From: Croceibacterium sp. TMG7-5b_MA50
Lineage (GTDB): Bacteria; Pseudomonadota; Alphaproteobacteria; Sphingomonadales; Sphingomonadaceae
NCBI RefSeq assembly: GCF_039830145.1
Contig: NZ_CP156082.1
Span: 1,320,001 to 1,384,000 of the forward strand
Length of the DNA stretch: 64,000 bases
Direction: 5' to 3'
Below the pieces are notes generated by a model. That model was not told the origin of the DNA, ran no database searches, and worked only from the letters and a program-made list of their open reading frames with translations. This document shows, piece after piece, positions 1 through 8,262 of this stretch. Each line of letters starts with the position of its first letter. Positions within the stretch are counted from its first letter, which is position 1. The translations under genes were made by a program, and so were the position numbers.

Positions 1-1
1 C

Positions 2-109
2 CTGACCATCGCCCGCACCCAGCCGGGCGAGAAGTATCAGGCGCCGGACGGCAGCTGGCAGACCCGCGGCAATGGCGCGCCGGTCCGCGACAGCCGCTGC
101 CCGGGCTGA
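2..109 (+). CDS. C-terminal end of an unidentified protein (cut by window edge)
   Basis: An open frame enters from the left edge and ends at TGA 107-109, giving about 35 residues that finish in VRDSRCPG. The codons keep the C/G-rich third positions of the neighbouring genes, which supports real coding. I do not recognise the family from this tail. It converges on the downstream minus-strand gene with only 40 bases between the two stops. The start and most of the protein lie outside the window, so no function is proposed. Confidence 0.5.
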   Translation: MTIARTQPGEKYQAPDGSWQTRGNGAPVRDSRCPG

Positions 110-149
110 ACCCGACTCCGGCCGTCGCGGTTCGACACTCCCCGACCAC

Positions 150-2945
150 TCAGTCCACTTCGATCCCGTACAGGGCGTAATACCGCTTCAGCGACGGTAC
201 GCGCGCCAACGCCGCGGCTATGTCGGCTTGGCCACCGGTATCGCCCATCTCGCGGCGAACGACCCCGCGCATGAACAGTGATCCGTCCATCTCCGGGCTG
301 GCGGCCAGCGCGGCATTGAGGTCCTTCAGCGCCTCGGGCAGACGACCCAGGCGAAAATTGGCGAACCCGCGACTGTCCAGCACCGGTGGCGACCAATCCG
401 CTGATTCGAGCGCCCTGGTGCAGATGTCGGTCAGGTCCTGCGTGTTGAAATCCCAAATTGCCTGATACCAGCACCGGGCATTGAGCAGCGCCGGATCGTC
501 CGGCCGTTCGTCCAGCAGTGCATCCAGCCGGTCCAGACCTTCCTGCTTGCGGCCGGCCTGCGCGTCCAGGTCGCTCAGCATGGCTGCGAAGTTCCGCTGC
601 TCCTCGCTGGTGCCGCCATAATCGTGGATCAGCGCGATCGCCTCCTCCACCTGCCCCATGTAGCGCATCAGCGTCGCCCGCTGGTCCACCGCGGCCATGT
701 CGCCATTCAGCTCGTATGCCTGCTCCGCATCGGCCAGCGCCAGCTCCATCTCGCCCAGATCGGCATGCAACCGCGACCGCCACAGCAGGGTATCCGCATC
801 GGGCTCCTGATCGATCACACGGGTCAGGTCTTCCTTCGCGCCGGCGAAGTCGTAGGTCATCTGGCGGAATCGCGCGCGGTTGCGATATCCCTCCACCTCG
901 TCGGGGTCGTCGGCGATCAGCTTGGCATAGGCCGCCTCGATCGGCGCGACCCGCGTACGATCTGCCTTGCCCGCAAACGCGAAGCGCCGCTCCACCCCGT
1001 CGGGCGCGCGCAGGGTCAGGGTGGTGGAGCCGAACCGGCTCGCCTGTCCGCGCGCCTCGGTCGCCGCCGCGGGCGCCAGTTCACCGCCCGGCCAGCCGGC
1101 GCTGTCTGTCACGATCAGCGTGGAGCCGTCCAGCGTGGCCTGCCGCGCCAGCCGCATGCCCGCGATCTCCTGCGTGAAGCTGTCCTTGCCGTCCAGCCGG
1201 TATGCCGCGCTGCCACTCTCGGGCAGCAGCACCGTCATCTGCGTCTGCTGCCAATAGGGGCCGGGCAGCACCACCGGAATGTCGCGCCAGGCGGATCGGG
1301 CGCGGTCCGGGCGGAACTCGAAACCGCTGGTCGGCAGGTCCACGCTCCGCGATCCGCGTCCACGCTCCCACCGCCACGGCGAGGTCATCAGCGCCGTCGC
1401 GCACAGCGTCGCGGCATTGGCCGCGCTGTCGACCGTGATGGCGCTGTCCACCACCGCCGCCTCGCCCAGCACGTTGCTGACGAAGCCTTGCGCGAACTCC
1501 TTGCGCTGCTCCTCCGTCGCCTGCGCATCGATCATCCGGAACGCGCCGGCCGCCGCGCCCAGCACCTTCCATTCCCCTTCCACCAGCACCGGCAGGTCCA
1601 GCCCGGCGCGATGGTCGAAGGTGACGCGGCCCTGCTGGTCGAAACTGGTCTGCGGCCGCTGTGCCATGGCGATCAGGTCGGCGCCTTCGTCACGCAGCGG
1701 CAAGGCATGGTGGAAGGCCGGCACCTCCTCCACCACGGCCAGGCTGGCGCCGCTGCTGGTGCCGTCCAGCCAGTAATCGGTGCCCGCGACCGTCGCGCGA
1801 ACGATCACATGGTCGAACGCCCCCGGCAGCGGCAGCATGCCCGGCAGCCCGTCGCCCGCCTGGCTCGACACCAGCACCGGCTCCGCCTCGATCCCCAGAC
1901 CGCGCAGCAGGGTCAGCAGCAGCACCGTCTTGGCCTTGCAGTCGCCATAGCGGGCGGTCCACGTCTCGCCGGGAGCCTGCGGCATGTAATTGCCGCCGTT
2001 CATTCCGTTGGCGAGGTAGGCGATCTCGTCCTGCACCAGGCGCAGGGCGGCCACCGCCCGCTCCAGCTCGCCGGCGTGCCCTTCCCGGATCGCCGCCACC
2101 TGTGCGGTCAGTGCCTGATTGCTGTCCAGCACGCCGTCCGTCGCGTAAAGCGGCGCCATGATCCGGCTGACCTCCGCCCAGTCGGCGAAGGTGCCGGCCT
2201 GCATCAGGCGCGGCATGCGGTAACGGACAGGTGCATCCTCCGGCATCGGCGCCGGCTCGGCCAGCGGCAATGCCAGTTCCACGGTGACGAAGCCGCCCTG
2301 CGTCTTTGCCTCGGGCGCGGTCACGCCGTCGCTGACCTGCCAGCGTACCGGCGCGTTCTCGGGCCAGGACATGCGCAGCCGTCCGAACGCCGCCTCCATC
2401 GGCTTGGCCGGCAGCGGGCTGATCTGCTGCACTTCCCCATCCAGCGTCTGATCGGCCTTCGTGATGGAGAAGGCGAGCCGCAGCACGTCGCCCACGCGCA
2501 GGCCGGGCACCGCCAGGGTCGCGGTGCGTGCGCCGTCCAGGCTGCGCTGCTCCAGCTGCATCTCCCGGCGCAGCACGTCGAAGGTCGCGCCGCCGGCGAC
2601 AACGTCGATCTCCTCGCCCCCGCGCATGATCGCGACACGATGGATGATAAGGTCGCCCTTGTCGGGCAGCCACGATGCCTGCAGCGTGCCCGCGGCGCTC
2701 AGCATCTGCGGGCTGTCGATCCGCACCGCCTGCTCGGCATAGCTCCAGAGGCGGCCGTCCTCGATCCGGTGCTGCTCGTCCCAGATCTGCAGCGGCGTGG
2801 TGCTGCGGCCTTCGGGCAGGCTCGCCACCTCCACCCAACCCGGCGCCGGCTGGTACAGCACCGTTTCGCCCGCCAGTGCCGGCGCGCCGGCCGCCCACAT
2901 CATCACCGCTGCCGAAACCAGCGGCAGCTTGCCCCCAAATCGCAT
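150..2945 (-). CDS. DUF3857/transglutaminase-like exported protein with C-terminal TPR repeats
   Basis: About 931 residues. I chose ATG 2945 because it opens directly into a signal peptide (MRFGGK, a hydrophobic stretch, then APALAGE); the longer frame up to 3059 adds an unconvincing leader. Order of parts: signal peptide, a DUF3857-like beta-rich region (about 40-270), a transglutaminase-like fold (about 280-420), a second beta region, then TPR-like helical repeats (about 700-930). A papain-like triad is visible: C336 in YGDCKAK, H379 in FDHVIV and D394 in YWLDGT. Proteins of this layout are known as periplasmic or surface transglutaminase-like proteins of unknown substrate. It is divergent from purB, with a shared 146-base promoter region. 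Confidence 0.85.
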   Translation of the reverse strand: MRFGGKLPLVSAAVMMWAAGAPALAGETVLYQPAPGWVEVASLPEGRSTTPLQIWDEQHRIEDGRLWSYAEQAVRIDSPQMLSAAGTLQASWLPDKGDLIIHRVAIMRGGEEIDVVAGGATFDVLRREMQLEQRSLDGARTATLAVPGLRVGDVLRLAFSITKADQTLDGEVQQISPLPAKPMEAAFGRLRMSWPENAPVRWQVSDGVTAPEAKTQGGFVTVELALPLAEPAPMPEDAPVRYRMPRLMQAGTFADWAEVSRIMAPLYATDGVLDSNQALTAQVAAIREGHAGELERAVAALRLVQDEIAYLANGMNGGNYMPQAPGETWTARYGDCKAKTVLLLTLLRGLGIEAEPVLVSSQAGDGLPGMLPLPGAFDHVIVRATVAGTDYWLDGTSSGASLAVVEEVPAFHHALPLRDEGADLIAMAQRPQTSFDQQGRVTFDHRAGLDLPVLVEGEWKVLGAAAGAFRMIDAQATEEQRKEFAQGFVSNVLGEAAVVDSAITVDSAANAATLCATALMTSPWRWERGRGSRSVDLPTSGFEFRPDRARSAWRDIPVVLPGPYWQQTQMTVLLPESGSAAYRLDGKDSFTQEIAGMRLARQATLDGSTLIVTDSAGWPGGELAPAAATEARGQASRFGSTTLTLRAPDGVERRFAFAGKADRTRVAPIEAAYAKLIADDPDEVEGYRNRARFRQMTYDFAGAKEDLTRVIDQEPDADTLLWRSRLHADLGEMELALADAEQAYELNGDMAAVDQRATLMRYMGQVEEAIALIHDYGGTSEEQRNFAAMLSDLDAQAGRKQEGLDRLDALLDERPDDPALLNARCWYQAIWDFNTQDLTDICTRALESADWSPPVLDSRGFANFRLGRLPEALKDLNAALAASPEMDGSLFMRGVVRREMGDTGGQADIAAALARVPSLKRYYALYGIEVD

Positions 2946-3091
2946 TGATAAGTCCCCGTAATCCCCGTCTGGCGCGCATAGAACCACGCCAGCGGCCCCG
3001 TGGCAATCGCCCGCGCCGCCTTGCCAAGCGGACCCCTGCGCCATAACGGGCGCGCTCACCCGCCTGCCCCTCGCCGATGGAGCTACGCCCG

Positions 3092-4408
3092 ATGGTCCCC
3101 CGCTATTCCCGCCCCGCCATGACCGCCCTGTGGGAGCCGGAGGCGCGCTACCGCATCTGGTTCGAGATCGAGGCGCTGGCGACGGAGAAGCTGGGCGAGC
3201 TGGGCGTCGTCCCCGCCAGCGCGGCGGAGGCGTTGTGGGCCTGGTGGCGGACCGATCCGGCGATCGACGTGCCTGCGATCGACGCGATCGAGGCGGTGAC
3301 CAAGCATGACGTGATCGCCTTCCTCACCTGGGTGGCGGAGCAGGTGGGCGACCAGGCGCGCTTCATGCACCAGGGCATGACCAGTTCGGACGTGCTCGAC
3401 ACCACGCTGGCGGTGCAGCTCGCGCGCTCGGCCGACCTGCTGCTGGCCGACATGGACGCGCTGCTCGCCGCGCTGGAACGCCGCGCACGCGAACACAAGT
3501 ACACCCCCACGATCGGCCGCAGCCATGGCATCCATGCCGAACCGGTGACATTCGGCCTGAAGCTTGCGGGCTATCACGCTGAATTTGCGCGCAACCGCGC
3601 CCGCCTGCTGGCCGCGCGGGCGGAGATCGCCACCTGCGCCATCAGCGGCGCGGTCGGCACCTTCGCCAATGTCGCGCCGGAGGTGGAGGAATTCGTGGCC
3701 GAGAAGCTCGGCCTGCAGCCCGAAACCATCTCCACCCAGGTCATTCCGCGCGACCGGCACGCGATGTTCTTCGCCACGCTGGGCGTCATCGCCAGCTCCA
3801 TCGAACGGCTGGCGGTCGAGATCCGCCACCTGCAACGGACCGAGGTGCTGGAGGCGGAGGAGTATTTCAGCCCCGGCCAGAAGGGCAGCAGCGCCATGCC
3901 GCACAAGCGCAACCCGGTGCTGACGGAGAACCTGACCGGTCTTGCCCGCATGGTCCGGTCCGCCGCGATCCCCGCGATGGAGAACGTGGCGCTGTGGCAC
4001 GAACGCGATATCAGCCATTCCAGCGTCGAGCGCTTCATCGGGCCCGATGCCTGCATCACGCTGGACTTCGCGCTCGCCCGCCTGACCGGCGTCGTCGACA
4101 AGCTGGTGATCTACCCCGACCGCATGCAGGCGAACCTCGACCGGATGGGCGGCCTCGTCCATTCGCAGCGCGTGCTGCTGGCGCTGACGCAGGCGGGGGT
4201 CAGCCGGGAGGATTCCTACCGGCTGGTGCAGCGCAACGCGATGAAGGTGTGGGAAAGCGATGGCAGGCTGTCGCTGCTCCAGCTGCTGCAGGCTGACCCG
4301 GAAGTGACTGCGGCGCTGTCGGCTGACCAGTTGGCGGAACGCTTCGATCTCGACTATCACTTCGCGCAGGTGGACCGGATCTTCGACCGGGTGTTTGGCG
4401 CCGCCTGA
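3092..4408 (+). CDS. purB: Adenylosuccinate lyase
   Basis: 438 residues, normal length for PurB. It cleaves SAICAR to AICAR and adenylosuccinate to AMP, both with release of fumarate, in cytosolic purine synthesis. The fumarase/aspartase-superfamily signature GSSAMPHKRNP lies near residues 265-276, and the N-terminal MVPRYSRPAM is typical of alphaproteobacterial PurB. I chose ATG 3092 over the in-frame ATG 3077 because GGAG at 3079-3082 sits nine bases before 3092 and because family members begin at MVPRYSR. Followed after 17 bases by the lapA-like gene, so it may lead a purB-lapA-pyrF-trpF transcript. Confidence 0.97.
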   Translation: MVPRYSRPAMTALWEPEARYRIWFEIEALATEKLGELGVVPASAAEALWAWWRTDPAIDVPAIDAIEAVTKHDVIAFLTWVAEQVGDQARFMHQGMTSSDVLDTTLAVQLARSADLLLADMDALLAALERRAREHKYTPTIGRSHGIHAEPVTFGLKLAGYHAEFARNRARLLAARAEIATCAISGAVGTFANVAPEVEEFVAEKLGLQPETISTQVIPRDRHAMFFATLGVIASSIERLAVEIRHLQRTEVLEAEEYFSPGQKGSSAMPHKRNPVLTENLTGLARMVRSAAIPAMENVALWHERDISHSSVERFIGPDACITLDFALARLTGVVDKLVIYPDRMQANLDRMGGLVHSQRVLLALTQAGVSREDSYRLVQRNAMKVWESDGRLSLLQLLQADPEVTAALSADQLAERFDLDYHFAQVDRIFDRVFGAA

Positions 4409-4425
4409 CAAGGGAGCGAAGGCCG

Positions 4426-4785
4426 ATGCGGATCATGCGCACCATTCTGTGGGTCCTGCTGCTGGCGGCGCTGCTGCTGTTCGCGGTGACCAACTGGACG
4501 CCGGTGGAACTGCGCATCTGGGACAACATCGTGCTGGAAACCCGCCTGCCCGCGCTGGTCATCGTCGCCTTCGTCGCGGGCCTTGCCCCCATGTGGCTGC
4601 TGCACCGCGCGCGGGTGTGGAACCTGAAGCGGCGCATCGCCTCGCTGGAAAGCAGCGTGCGGACCGCCGCGATGGCAGCGCCCGCGGACACCCCCATCGC
4701 CGCCACACCCGTGACCGCGACCGCGACCGCTTCGGCGGACCCGGCCCCGGCCGGTACACCGCATCCTTTCGGAGAGCCACTTTGA
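4426..4785 (+). CDS. LapA-domain (DUF1049) inner-membrane protein
   Basis: 119 residues. Two hydrophobic helices (about 5-22 and 42-60) are followed by a basic segment (HRARVWNLKRR) and an Ala/Thr/Pro-rich tail. The NWTPVELRIW motif after the first helix is typical of the LapA/DUF1049 family, whose E. coli member works in control of LPS assembly with LapB; no LapB is present here. The tail is low-complexity and probably cytoplasmic. The stop codon overlaps the TTG start of pyrF, which suggests translational coupling. Family call is good; the exact role in this organism is inferred. Confidence 0.8.
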   Translation: MRIMRTILWVLLLAALLLFAVTNWTPVELRIWDNIVLETRLPALVIVAFVAGLAPMWLLHRARVWNLKRRIASLESSVRTAAMAAPADTPIAATPVTATATASADPAPAGTPHPFGEPL

Positions 4786-5468
4786 CCAACCCCGTCTTTC
4801 TTGCGCTGGACCTGCCGCGGCTGGATGCGGCGGTCGCGCTGGCGGGCAAGGTCCGCGGCCATGTCGGCGGGCTGAAGCTCGGCCTCGAATTCTTCTGCGC
4901 GCATGGCCACCACGGCGTGCACGAGCTGGCACAGCTCGGCATGCCGATCTTCCTCGATCTGAAGCTGCACGACATCCCCAACACCGTCGCCCGCGCGATG
5001 CAGGCGATCCATGTGCTGGAACCGGCGATCGTCACCATCCATGCCGCTGGCGGGCGTGCGATGATGGAGGATGCGAAGGCCGCCGCCGGCGAACGCTGCA
5101 AGGTAGTCGCCGTGACCCTGCTGACCAGCATGGACGATGCCGACCTCGCGCAGACCGGGGTGGGCGGCAGCGCGCATGACCAAGTGCTGCGCCTGGCCGA
5201 CTTGGCGCAGGAGGCCGGTGTGGACGGGATCGTCTGCTCCGGGCACGAGGTCGCCGCCGTCCACCAGCGGTGGAAGAACGGGTTCCTGGTGGTGCCCGGC
5301 CTGCGCCCGGCCGACAGCCTGCCCGGCAATCGGGCGGGCGACCAGAAGCGGGTGGTCACGCCGCGCGCGGCCCGCGATGCCGGCGCCTCCGTGCTGGTGA
5401 TCGGCCGCCCGATCACCCGCGCCGCCGACCCGCTCGCCGCCGCCCGCGCGATCGAGGCGACCCTGTAG
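4782..5468 (+). CDS. pyrF: Orotidine 5'-phosphate decarboxylase
   Basis: 228 residues, normal for PyrF. It converts OMP to UMP, the last step of de novo pyrimidine synthesis. The catalytic motif is visible as FLDLKLHDIPNTV, with the Lys/Asp network of the OMPDC family; VPGLRP and the C-terminal VIGRPITRAADP bind phosphate. I chose TTG 4782 because GGAGAG at 4771-4776 is five bases upstream and because the protein then begins TNPVFLALD, as in homologues; the ATG-started open frame from 4395 runs through lapA. It overlaps lapA by four bases and trpF by one. Confidence 0.95.
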   Translation: MTNPVFLALDLPRLDAAVALAGKVRGHVGGLKLGLEFFCAHGHHGVHELAQLGMPIFLDLKLHDIPNTVARAMQAIHVLEPAIVTIHAAGGRAMMEDAKAAAGERCKVVAVTLLTSMDDADLAQTGVGGSAHDQVLRLADLAQEAGVDGIVCSGHEVAAVHQRWKNGFLVVPGLRPADSLPGNRAGDQKRVVTPRAARDAGASVLVIGRPITRAADPLAAARAIEATL

Positions 5469-6100
5469 TGCCGGCACCCGCCGTCAAGATCTGCGGTCTC
5501 AGCACGCCCGACACGATCGACGCGGCGGTGGCTGCCGGTGCCAGCCATATCGGCCTGGTCCACCATCCCGACAGCCCGCGCCACGTCTCTCTGGCGGACG
5601 GCGCCCGGCTGCGCGCCCGCGTGCCCGAACGCGTCAAGGTCGTGCTGCTGCTGGTGAACCAGCAACCGCAACCCACGCTGGAGGCGATTGCCGCCATCCG
5701 GCCGGACATCATCCAGTTCCACGGGCGCGAAACGCCCGAATGGCTGGCGCTGCTGCGCGGGCAGACCCGCATCGGCGTGTGGAAGGCGTTCGGCCTGCGC
5801 GATGCCGCCGCGCTGGAACGCGCGCGCAAATACGAAGGCACCGCCGACCTCCTGCTGTTCGACGCGCCCGCCAGCAAGCTGCCCGGCGGCAACGGCCTGC
5901 GGCTCGACTGGTCGCTGCTGACGGGCTTCCGCCCCTTCATGCCCTGGGGACTTGCCGGCGGTTTAAATCCCACCAACGTCGCCGACGCCGTGCACCAGAC
6001 CGGCGCGCCGCTGGTGGATGTCAGCTCAGGTGTGGAAACTGCACCGGGCGTAAAGGACCCCGGCCTGATCCGGGACTTCGTGAAGGCGGCTGCGGCGTAA
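5468..6100 (+). CDS. trpF: Phosphoribosylanthranilate isomerase
   Basis: 210 residues. TrpF catalyses the Amadori rearrangement of phosphoribosylanthranilate to CdRP in tryptophan synthesis. The N-terminal VKICGLS carries the catalytic Cys, the catalytic Asp is in LLFDAPASKLPGGNG, and the C-terminal GLNPTNVADA and DVSSGVE motifs bind phosphate. The start is GTG 5468, which shares its G with the TAG stop of pyrF; homologues begin at the same place. The trpF-pyrF-lapA arrangement suggests one transcript. trpB and trpA, which often follow trpF in this group, are not here; a REP-like repeat follows instead. Confidence 0.95.
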   Translation: MPAPAVKICGLSTPDTIDAAVAAGASHIGLVHHPDSPRHVSLADGARLRARVPERVKVVLLLVNQQPQPTLEAIAAIRPDIIQFHGRETPEWLALLRGQTRIGVWKAFGLRDAAALERARKYEGTADLLLFDAPASKLPGGNGLRLDWSLLTGFRPFMPWGLAGGLNPTNVADAVHQTGAPLVDVSSGVETAPGVKDPGLIRDFVKAAAA

Positions 6101-6131
6101 GCTCGCGCTCGCCGTCGCAACCACTCGTCGC

Positions 6132-6199
6132 CCCGGACCTGATCCGGGGCCCCGCTGAACCTTTGGGTGCAGCGTCAGAAATGCCGGATCAAGTCCGGG
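6132..6199. repeat. REP/BIME-like pair of inverted palindromes
   Basis: In the 124 bases between the convergent trpF and esterase genes there are two copies of a 16-mer of the form CCCGGACYTGATCCGG. One lies on the plus strand at 6132-6147 and one on the minus strand at 6184-6199; they match at 15 of 16 positions. Each is itself a near-palindrome with CCGGA and TCCGG arms. Head-to-head palindromic units between convergent genes are typical of BIME-type elements. It may also act as a transcription barrier for both genes. Confidence 0.7.
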
Positions 6200-6224
6200 A
6201 TAACATTACGTCAAGTCCCTCTCC

Positions 6225-7016
6225 TTACGCCCCGGAAGCCATCCGCAGCATCCGCGGCACTGCCGCCGACAGCACCGATGCATGGTCCTCCTCCGGCAGC
6301 AGGCGGAACTGCGCGTGCTCCTCCCCCAGCACGCCCGTCAGCAGCGCGGCGATGTCGCGCGCCCCCGCTACCATCTGCCGCGCCTGCCGCCGGGCCAGCG
6401 CGCTCGCGGCGTCGGGCGCGCTCGCCTGCCATGGTGGCAGCGCATCCTCCCACTCGCCGATGCACACCAGCGCGCGCCGATCGCCTGGCGCACGCGCCAG
6501 CCCCGCCTCCAGCACCGGCCGGTCCCACCAGGTGGACGGGCTGATCGCGGCATAGTTGCGGAAGGATCGCGGGTGCGTCGCCAGCACCCACAGGGTGAAG
6601 TACCCGGCCAGCGAATGCCCCCACAGGGTCGTGCGCCCCTCGTCCAGCGGCGCGCGCGCGGCCACCTGCGGCCGTACCTCCTCCAGCAGGAAGCGCAGGA
6701 ACGCCTCCGCCCCGCCGGCCTCCGGCCGGTCCGCCATGGGCGAGGTGAACACCCGCTGCCGCCGTGCCCGATCACCGTCGGCTGCGCTAATGCCGACGAT
6801 CACCAGCGGCACGACCGCCGTCGCATCGCTCCGCCGGCTCATCCGCCGCATCGCCTCCACACAGGTGCCGAAGCAACCGGCCCCGTCCAGCAGCCATACC
6901 GAAGGCCAGCCGCCCTCGGGCGCCGGTCCTTCGGGCACCAGCAGGTCGATCCGGTACTCGCCGACGACCTGGCTGGTCGCACCCGGCAGGCGGAAACAAT
7001 CGTCAGGCTGCGTCAT
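6225..7016 (-). CDS. Alpha/beta-hydrolase esterase of the Fes/IroE (siderophore esterase) type
   Basis: 263 residues from ATG 7016. The fold and length resemble COG2819/IroE-type esterases, which hydrolyse ester-linked siderophores or their iron complexes. The nucleophile elbow GHSLAG places Ser135, an Asp/Glu candidate lies in CIGEWED, and the late catalytic His is in EEDHAS. No clear signal peptide. A longer frame begins at ATG 7040, but that codon lies inside the Fur-box-like site at 7026-7044, so the start at 7016 is favoured. It is divergent from the FecB-like lipoprotein gene and convergent with trpF. Substrate is inferred from context only. Confidence 0.8.
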   Translation of the reverse strand: MTQPDDCFRLPGATSQVVGEYRIDLLVPEGPAPEGGWPSVWLLDGAGCFGTCVEAMRRMSRRSDATAVVPLVIVGISAADGDRARRQRVFTSPMADRPEAGGAEAFLRFLLEEVRPQVAARAPLDEGRTTLWGHSLAGYFTLWVLATHPRSFRNYAAISPSTWWDRPVLEAGLARAPGDRRALVCIGEWEDALPPWQASAPDAASALARRQARQMVAGARDIAALLTGVLGEEHAQFRLLPEEDHASVLSAAVPRMLRMASGA

Positions 7017-7025
7017 CACGTTCTT

Positions 7026-7044
7026 TACAATCATTATCATTTAG
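7026..7044. promoter_or_regulatory. Putative Fur box between divergent iron-uptake genes
   Basis: Read on the minus strand, this 19-base site contains GATAAT followed by GATT and matches the classical Fur consensus of GATAAT repeats at 13 of 19 positions by hand alignment. It lies between the esterase gene (minus) and the lipoprotein gene (plus), where a repressor could control both. It stands out as AT-rich in a GC-rich intergene. Alphaproteobacterial Fur/Mur or Irr/RirA sites can differ, so the regulator is an inference. Confidence 0.55.
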
Positions 7045-7089
7045 GCAAAAGGCGCATGCAGCCTGCAGCATCAGGGGGGACGGGGCAAG

Positions 7090-8256
7090 ATGACCATTCG
7101 CATGGGCGTGACCACCGCCCTGCTCGCGTTCGCGCTGGCTGGGCTCGGTATCTCCGGTTGCCGGCAGGCCGATGCGCCGCAAGCCGACGCAAGTGCCTCC
7201 ACCACCCTTGTCGATGTGCGTGGCCGGCCGGTGCGGGTGAACGGCCCGGTCAGCCGCATCGCCATTGACGATTCACGCTACCTCGTCGCGCTCGGGCTGA
7301 TCCATCCCGATCCCGGATCGCTGCTGGTCGCCTGGCCGCAGGACGTGAACCGGCTGGGCGACGAGACCTACCAGCAGTTCCTGGCGAAAAGCCCCGCCCT
7401 CGCCACCCTGCCCAAGGTGGCGAGTTCCGCCGGCAGCTTTGATCTTGAACAGGTGCTCGCCGCGCGCCCGCAACTCGCGCTGCTGTCGCTGGAAAGCGGC
7501 GTCACGGACGCGCAGATCGCCCAGCTTGAAGGGGCCGGCATCACCGTCGCGGTGGTCGATTTCTTCGTCCAGCCGCTCCAGAACCTGGAACGCAGCCTGC
7601 GCCTGCTTGGCGAAGTCACCGGCCGGCAACAGCAGGCCGACGCATTCATCGCCTTCCGCAAGCAGCACATGGACCGCATCGCCACCGCCGTCGCCACCCT
7701 CCCCGCCACTGACCGGCCGACCGTCTTCCTGGAGGCGCATGCCGGCATGGGTGGTGATTGCTGCAACAGCCCGGGACGCGGCAATATCGGCGACTACCTC
7801 GCCTTTGTCGGCGGGCACAATATCGGCGCTGACGTGATCGAGCAGAGCTTCGGCAAGCTGAACCTTGAATATGTCATCAGCCGCGATCCCGCGATCTATA
7901 TCGGCACCGGCGGGCCGCATCTGGCGAAGGCCAACGGTCTGGTGCTGGGCGCGGGGGTCACGCCGGCCCAGGCGCAGGCCGCGCTGCGCCGCGTGACGCA
8001 GCGGCCGGGCATCGCCGGCCTCACCGCCGTACGGCAGGGCCGCGCCTATGGCTTCTCGCACCAGCTCATCAATTCCCCGCTCGACATCGTGGCGGTGGAG
8101 ACATTCGCCCGGTGGCTGCACCCGGACCTGTTCGCCGACCTGGATCCTGCCGCCACGCTCGACACCATCAACACCCGGTTCCTGGCCGTGCCCTATCGCG
8201 GCACTTTCTGGACGGGGCCCCTCACCGGTTCTTCGGCCGCTTCACCTCAGGAGTAA
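7090..8256 (+). CDS. Iron-siderophore ABC transporter substrate-binding lipoprotein (FecB/FepB/BtuF type)
   Basis: 388 residues. The lipobox GISGC places the acylated cysteine at residue 24. A class-III periplasmic binding fold follows: DVRGRPVRVNGPVSRIAI at the N-terminal lobe and typical late motifs such as IYIGTGG and RQGRAYGFSH. The family binds ferric siderophores, haem or cobalamin and delivers them to a FecCD/FecE ABC complex; those partners are encoded convergently at 9.7-11.5 kb. The Fur-like site lies 46-64 bases upstream of the start. GDCC in the middle is an unusual Cys pair. Ligand unknown. Confidence 0.85.
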   Translation: MTIRMGVTTALLAFALAGLGISGCRQADAPQADASASTTLVDVRGRPVRVNGPVSRIAIDDSRYLVALGLIHPDPGSLLVAWPQDVNRLGDETYQQFLAKSPALATLPKVASSAGSFDLEQVLAARPQLALLSLESGVTDAQIAQLEGAGITVAVVDFFVQPLQNLERSLRLLGEVTGRQQQADAFIAFRKQHMDRIATAVATLPATDRPTVFLEAHAGMGGDCCNSPGRGNIGDYLAFVGGHNIGADVIEQSFGKLNLEYVISRDPAIYIGTGGPHLAKANGLVLGAGVTPAQAQAALRRVTQRPGIAGLTAVRQGRAYGFSHQLINSPLDIVAVETFARWLHPDLFADLDPAATLDTINTRFLAVPYRGTFWTGPLTGSSAASPQE

Positions 8257-8262
8257 GTCCTC

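Noticed and set aside
624-2948. Long plus-strand open frame of 774 codons opposite the DUF3857 gene
   Set aside because: High-GC antisense shadow with His/Gln/Arg-rich composition and no family resemblance; the minus strand has a clear signal peptide, triad and TPRs.
3083-4411. Minus-strand open frame of 442 codons opposite purB
   Set aside because: Mirror of purB codons; low-complexity Arg/His/Gly sequence without domain motifs.
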